Below, piece by piece: positions 22,129 to 25,775 of a stretch of 25,775 bases of DNA. The notes beneath the pieces are model-generated. The model worked only from the letters and a program-made list of their open reading frames with translations. It was not told where the DNA came from and made no database searches. The first letter of the stretch is position 1; each line of letters opens with the position of its first letter. The DNA comes from an uncultured Acetatifactor sp. (GTDB taxonomy: Bacteria > Bacillota > Clostridia > Lachnospirales > Lachnospiraceae). The stretch is taken from the NCBI GenBank assembly GCA_910578995.1, contig CAJTSY010000022.1, positions 10,713 through 36,487 of the forward strand, written 5' to 3'. Both the position numbers and the translations under genes were made by a program.

Positions 22129-22914
22129 CTAATGGATATCCTTGCGGGTATATTTCAGGTAAGCGGCGGCGATTCCTGCGGCGCCCAGTGACAGTCCCAG
22201 AAGAATCAGGGACAGGTCCAGTCTGCCCTCAGCGATAATGTCTGCCCCTTCGCAATAACCGAAGGGAGTGATATATTTCAGGAATTCGGCAGATTCCGCC
22301 ATGTTGGAGATCAGGTTCAGGAAATAGAGGAGCGCGGCGATGCCCAGCCCTATGCCCACATTGCCCTTCCGCAGGAAGGCGGAGATGCCGAAGCAGATTC
22401 CTGCCAGTTCCAACTGCAGGAGATAGTAGGCAAGGTGGAGCAGGCTGATTTCAGTCCAGGGAATTGTCTCTCCCGTGGCGGCGATGGAGCCTGCAGAGAG
22501 GGCATAGAGAACAAGGTTCATGGCGGTGATCTGCAGCAGGACGGCAGCAAGTTTTTCCGTCACGGCCTGCCTGCGGCTGATGGGATGGGTCAGCAGGAAC
22601 TCGGCAGTTTTGTCCCGCTCTTCCTTGCCCAGGATTCCAACCGAGCACAGCGCGGCATAAAAGGCGCCCCCGAGTCCCAGTATATTGCCGCACTCTACCG
22701 CGTAGAAGCCGGTGAGGGTGCCGAAATTCAGCTTGTCCATGCCGAACGCGGCAGTGAAGGAGCCCATGGAGGAAAAGACATCGCCCACGCCTTCCATCTG
22801 CCCTTTCATTTCCGGAAAGAGGAATATGCAGACTGCCAGAAGGAAGCCGATGGAAGCGGTCCAGATCAAAAAGGGAACTTTCCCCTGTCTCAGTTCGTGT
22901 CTGATCAGCGTCAT
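22129..22914 (-). CDS. ABC-2 type transporter permease
   Basis: This 261-residue membrane protein has about six hydrophobic segments, starting with FLIWTASIGFLLAVCIFLF near residue 15 and ending LSLILLGLSLGAAGIAAAYL. The cytoplasmic motif EERDKTAEFLLTHPISRRQ between the second and third segments is the coupling region typical of ABC-2 permeases. It pairs with the ATPase encoded just upstream, overlapping by 4 bp (ATGA), to form an exporter. The substrate is unknown; drug, lipid or peptide export is usual for TetR-controlled systems. Confidence 0.9.
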   Translation of the reverse strand: MTLIRHELRQGKVPFLIWTASIGFLLAVCIFLFPEMKGQMEGVGDVFSSMGSFTAAFGMDKLNFGTLTGFYAVECGNILGLGGAFYAALCSVGILGKEERDKTAEFLLTHPISRRQAVTEKLAAVLLQITAMNLVLYALSAGSIAATGETIPWTEISLLHLAYYLLQLELAGICFGISAFLRKGNVGIGLGIAALLYFLNLISNMAESAEFLKYITPFGYCEGADIIAEGRLDLSLILLGLSLGAAGIAAAYLKYTRKDIH

Positions 22915-23792
22915 AGGGTTTCACCCTCCTTTTCGTAATAATGCAGGAAAATTTCCTCCAGATCGGGTTCCGATACGGCCAGATCCGCCACATGCCCGGA
23001 GGCAAGCCTGCGCAGCAGCCTGTCCATGTCCCCGTTGTAGAGAAAATTTACCATGTCTTCCTCTTTTTTGAGGTCACGGATTCCGGCAAGATCCTCCAGG
23101 GCCACATCGCCGCGGAGTGTCACCCGTCTGGCGTTGGTGCGGGACAGCGCATCCACGCTGTCACAGGCAATGATACGGCCTTCCCGGATAATGGCTGCCC
23201 TGGAACAGTTGCGCTGAATCTCGGAGAGTACATGGCTTGACAGGAATATGGTGGCGCCGTCCCTGACCTGCTCCCGCAGGATGTCGAAAAATTCCCGCTG
23301 CATCAGGGGATCCAGGCCGCTGGTGGGTTCGTCCAGTATCAGCAGGTCAGGGGCATGCTGCAGGGCGCAGACGATGGAAACCTTTTTCCGGTTGCCGAAG
23401 GACAGCTCGTCCACCTTCCGGGAAGGATCCAGCTGTAACCTCTGGCACAGTTCCCGGGCCGCCTCCTGGCAGTTCCTTTTATGCAGATCCGCGGAAAGTT
23501 TCAGCACATCCCGCACCTTCATGCCCGGATAAAATACCGCTTCCGAGGGCATATAGCCCACCCTGCCCAGGATTTGTTCTTTTTCCTGCAGGATATCCAT
23601 GCCCAGAATACTGGCGCTTCCCTCCGAGGGGGAGATCAGGCCCAGAAGCGTCCGTATGGTGGTGGATTTGCCCGCGCCGTTGGGTCCGATAAACCCGAAG
23701 AACTCCCCCTGGGCCACGGTCAGGTTCACATCCAGGATCCCCCGGGCTTTACCATAATATTTCGTCAGTCCTTTTGTTTGAATGGCATCCAT
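22911..23792 (-). CDS. ABC transporter ATP-binding protein
   Basis: This 293-residue cytoplasmic ATPase has Walker A GPNGAGKST (36-44), signature LSFGNRKK (130-137, a variant of LSGGQ), Walker B LLILDEPTSGLD (150-161) and the switch SSHVLSE. A C-terminal extension of about 80 residues is typical of exporters with ABC-2 permeases. AGGAG from the end of the TetR gene serves as SD; the start is 4 bp after the TetR stop and the end overlaps the permease start by 4 bp, so the three genes form one operon. Confidence 0.95.
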   Translation of the reverse strand: MDAIQTKGLTKYYGKARGILDVNLTVAQGEFFGFIGPNGAGKSTTIRTLLGLISPSEGSASILGMDILQEKEQILGRVGYMPSEAVFYPGMKVRDVLKLSADLHKRNCQEAARELCQRLQLDPSRKVDELSFGNRKKVSIVCALQHAPDLLILDEPTSGLDPLMQREFFDILREQVRDGATIFLSSHVLSEIQRNCSRAAIIREGRIIACDSVDALSRTNARRVTLRGDVALEDLAGIRDLKKEEDMVNFLYNGDMDRLLRRLASGHVADLAVSEPDLEEIFLHYYEKEGETL

Positions 23793-23796
23793 ATGC

Positions 23797-24432
23797 TTAC
23801 TCCTTTCGAAGAAAGGTTTGCTCCTTTCGAAGATAGATGCTTTTCCAGAATGCTATAAGCCTTCTGAAGTCCTTTTCCATCTGTTCCATGTCAAAATCAC
23901 CCCGCTGCACCATCTCCCAGAGATAGCCTTCCGACGCCCAGAACATTTCCCGGTACATCATGGGGATATCCAGGCCGGGGATAAACTGTTCCGGATCGAA
24001 ATTCAGCCGCGCCCTGTCGGCTTTCAGGCTGAAATGTCTGTGATAACTCTCCTGGACGGCGGCATTGACTTCCGGATCCTTTTCATAGAAGGCCCTGATG
24101 GTGAAGTTCGCCATGTCGGGGAAGCGCCGGATGAGCTCCATCTTGGCCTGCATGCCCCGTTCCATGCTTTCAAACAGGCCGGTCTGGCTGTAGCATCCGT
24201 ACCGGGTGAGAAAGCCCACGGTGGTTTCCGCGCATCTGTCCCAGAGGAAGAGGTACAGTTCCTTTTTGTTATGGAAATAGTGGAAGAGCAGGGACTTGCT
24301 GATTCCGGCGGCTTCCGCTATCTCGCGCATGGAACTGCTTTTATAGGAATCCCGGGAAAAAACGCGGTAGCCTGCATTGATGATGGTCTGTTGTTTTTCT
24401 ACAGGCAGGGAAAAGAATCTTTCGTTCACCAT
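23797..24432 (-). CDS. TetR-family regulator of the ABC exporter
   Basis: This 211-residue regulator has the N-terminal TetR helix-turn-helix (SSSMREIAEAAGISKSLLFHYFHNKKELYLFL) and a helical ligand-binding domain. The ATG at 24432 is chosen over the longer frame from 24513 because GGAGGG lies about 6 nt upstream. It is first in the operon with the ABC genes and so likely represses itself and them until a ligand binds. Its C-terminus LRKEQTFLRKE is encoded by a 12-bp direct repeat that also carries the SD of the ATPase gene. Confidence 0.9.
   Translation of the reverse strand: MVNERFFSLPVEKQQTIINAGYRVFSRDSYKSSSMREIAEAAGISKSLLFHYFHNKKELYLFLWDRCAETTVGFLTRYGCYSQTGLFESMERGMQAKMELIRRFPDMANFTIRAFYEKDPEVNAAVQESYHRHFSLKADRARLNFDPEQFIPGLDIPMMYREMFWASEGYLWEMVQRGDFDMEQMEKDFRRLIAFWKSIYLRKEQTFLRKE
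23800..23832 (-). repeat. 12-bp direct repeat carrying duplicated SD
   Basis: ctcctttcgaag occurs at 23800-23811 and 23821-23832 (cttcgaaaggag on the coding strand). It encodes FLRKE-like residues twice at the TetR C-terminus; the downstream copy is the ATPase SD. Confidence 0.8.
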
Positions 24433-24464
24433 ATCGCCCTCCTTTTGCTTCCTAAAGATATCAT

Positions 24465-24481
24465 AATCGCGTTGACCGATT
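24465..24481. promoter_or_regulatory. Possible TetR operator
   Basis: AATCG-cgttgac-CGATT (24465-24481) is a perfect 5+5 inverted repeat, 33 bp upstream of the TetR start and near a TATGAT-like -10 on the minus strand. It is a candidate autoregulatory site, but short. Confidence 0.35.
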
Positions 24482-24585
24482 TTGGGAAGACCCTGGCAGT
24501 ATTTTGAGGGCATTCACTTGAGGGTTACCCTGGGCTTTTATTGCCGGGTGCCGGAACTGCTGCCGCTCACGGTTTGGCCGTTCCG

Positions 24586-25212
24586 TCAGGAAAGCGTCAG
24601 GGACAGATAGTTGAGAGTGCCCGGGGGAATGTCCGTGCCTTTTTCAAGCAGCGCCACCAGGCCGCGGATGGTGTCCTCCGAATCCTCTGCGGTGGCGGAC
24701 AGGAAGGTATTGTTGAGTTTCACGGCGAGCACGATGAGGACGATCTCCGCAAGTGCGGCGGGATAGTCAAAATGGATGTCACCGGCCTGGATGCCCTGGT
24801 TTATGATCTCGGTGAGGCTGGGCTTCATTTCGGCGATCAGATGGTTCATATATTTCTGGTGCAGAAAGGCGGTGTCCTGGGCGCTGGTTCCCACGCCCGA
24901 AGCGGGGCTGTTATGATTTAGAAAGGCAGCCGAGGAGCTTCGGCAGGCCTGCAGTATCATGGCCATACGGGTGAAGGGTGAGACCGAGGTCTGGCCTGCA
25001 AGCGTTTTGGCGGTTGTCAGCGGTTCCTCATAATTTCGCTCGATCAGCGCATCCAGAATCGCTTCCTTGGAGGGGAAGTAATAATATATGCTGCCTTTTC
25101 CCATTTCCGCTTTTTTTGCAATATCGCTCACTGAAATATTCTGTATCGTGCTGTCTTCCAGAAGCTGATTAAGCGCATCTAATATTCTGTCATATTTTTT
25201 CCTGTTCGTCAT
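24586..25212 (-). CDS. TetR/AcrR-family transcriptional regulator
   Basis: This 208-residue protein has an N-terminal DNA-binding domain (ISVSDIAKKAEMGKGSIYYYFPSKEAILDALIERN) and a helical C-terminal domain of unknown ligand. GGGAGG lies 5-6 nt before the ATG. It is on the same strand as the ABC operon but separated from it by about 150 bp with no shared overlap, so it is probably an independent regulator. Its target may be the promoter at 25548-25576, which has two related palindromes. Confidence 0.9.
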   Translation of the reverse strand: MTNRKKYDRILDALNQLLEDSTIQNISVSDIAKKAEMGKGSIYYYFPSKEAILDALIERNYEEPLTTAKTLAGQTSVSPFTRMAMILQACRSSSAAFLNHNSPASGVGTSAQDTAFLHQKYMNHLIAEMKPSLTEIINQGIQAGDIHFDYPAALAEIVLIVLAVKLNNTFLSATAEDSEDTIRGLVALLEKGTDIPPGTLNYLSLTLS

Positions 25213-25547
25213 GTCGAACCTCCCTGTTGTTGGGAACTGTTGTGAAACAACATACCGATAGTCCGCAGGATTTTCCTATGCCCGTGCCGCTTAATATCAG
25301 GCCGGTTTTTAAGCAGTGCCGGCGGAGGAAAAGACGGGGAATATGGTAAGCTGTACCGTGGCAGTTCTCTAGTGCGATGCCCTTGTAATGGAATTTGTTG
25401 GAAGTACGCGGCCGGCAATTCGGTGTACTTCAAAATCGAAATCTTCATTCTTAATAATTGATAATAACACAAAGCCCATTGGGGAACAACTGTGAATAGT
25501 GCCATAAAAACGGAATATTTTCAGGAACAAATTAGGGAAAAGGGCAG

Positions 25548-25607
25548 TTGACCACTGGTCGAAAATTTGTTAAAGTTTCGTTATAACAAGTTCGACCGAT
25601 AGTCGAA
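25548..25607 (+). promoter_or_regulatory. Promoter with two TetR-like operators
   Basis: TTGACC (25548-25553), 17 bp and TAAAGT (25571-25576) form a plausible promoter. GACC-act-GGTC (25550-25560) overlaps the -35. A related TTCGAC-cgata-GTCGAA (25591-25607) lies at the start of the transcript. The two sites align as gtt(c)gacc...gtcgaaa. The rest of the 25213-25658 gap shows no gene I trust. Confidence 0.55.
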
Positions 25608-25658
25608 ACGGGTACAAAATTGTCAGGCAGTTCCAAAGAGGCCGGAATGGAGGAGAGA

Positions 25659-25733
25659 ATGACTTACGCAGATTTATTTTATGAGATCAAGGGCAAATTT
25701 ATGGGGGCCGATGTTAGCGACACGGATTTTTAA
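25659..25733 (+). pseudogene. Short SCP2-like N-terminal fragment
   Basis: With a good GGAGGAGAG SD, ATG 25659 opens MTYADLFYEIKGKFMGADVS then DTDF and a stop at 25731-25733. The opening resembles SCP-2-type sterol-carrier-like proteins (MTY.E....IK..L..ADVS), normally about 100 residues or more. It is either a truncated gene or a frameshifted one whose remainder lies beyond the window. Identification rests on about 20 residues. Confidence 0.4.
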
Positions 25734-25775
25734 CACTTGTAAATAGAATAATATGGCAGAAACCGCATAACTGCG

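Noticed and set aside
25209..25505. 98-codon minus-strand frame upstream of the second TetR gene
   Set aside because: No good SD, odd composition (many Pro, Gln, His) and it covers a promoter-like intergenic region; I could not link it to any family.

Overview
The window looks like chromosome from a spore-forming Bacillota, most likely Lachnospiraceae or a close relative. The evidence is a moderately high GC backbone, purine-rich Shine-Dalgarno (SD) sites with frequent TTG/GTG starts, clostridial-type TrkA/TrkH, GH27, zinc-ribbon and DUF4143 genes, and above all the sporulation regulator gene spoIIID. The species is not identified.

Layout. 2-763: the 3' part of a secreted-type NlpC/P60 cell-wall hydrolase with a heptad-repeat stalk. 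889-3723: trkA-trkH potassium uptake operon. 3957-5535: GH27 alpha-galactosidase whose stop region is tandemly duplicated (41-bp units) up to a 64-residue zinc-ribbon gene. 5746-6102: a small unknown protein. 6187-6515: three head-to-tail copies of a 109-bp palindromic element forming the leader of a BaiA/FabG-like short-chain dehydrogenase (6531-7298). 7566-8795 (minus): AAA/DUF4143 ATPase. 9042-10128: a two-gene toxin-antitoxin-like operon (ParB-like/DUF5839 protein plus XRE protein) under a sigma-A promoter overlapped by a perfect 17+17 bp inverted repeat. 10251-10792: two decayed genes.

The central result is at 10881-22047. spoIIID is cut in two by a 10.9-kb integrative mobilizable element. 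The N-terminal half, with a good sigma-E promoter, lies at 10881-10994 and the C-terminal half at 21901-22047. Both junctions share ACATA, and removing one copy plus everything between restores an 87-codon in-frame SpoIIID reading ...STVH-KDVTERL.... The element carries a large serine recombinase whose stop codon lies in the right junction, a MobV relaxase with a pMV158-type oriT at the opposite end, a RepA_N-type protein, a cysteine-rich VLP protein and an XRE regulator. Its cargo is a minus-strand defence operon: Vsr endonuclease, small control-type XRE protein, C5 cytosine methyltransferase, PmeII-family restriction enzyme and a TrlF-family PHP/SMC-like ATPase. By analogy with the sigK skin element, excision should decide whether the cell has a working SpoIIID.

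After the element come, all on the minus strand, an ABC-2 exporter (permease and ATPase) with its TetR regulator in one operon, and a second TetR gene. The window ends with a promoter carrying two TetR-like operators ahead of a very short, apparently truncated SCP2-like reading frame. No rRNA, tRNA or CRISPR array was recognised.
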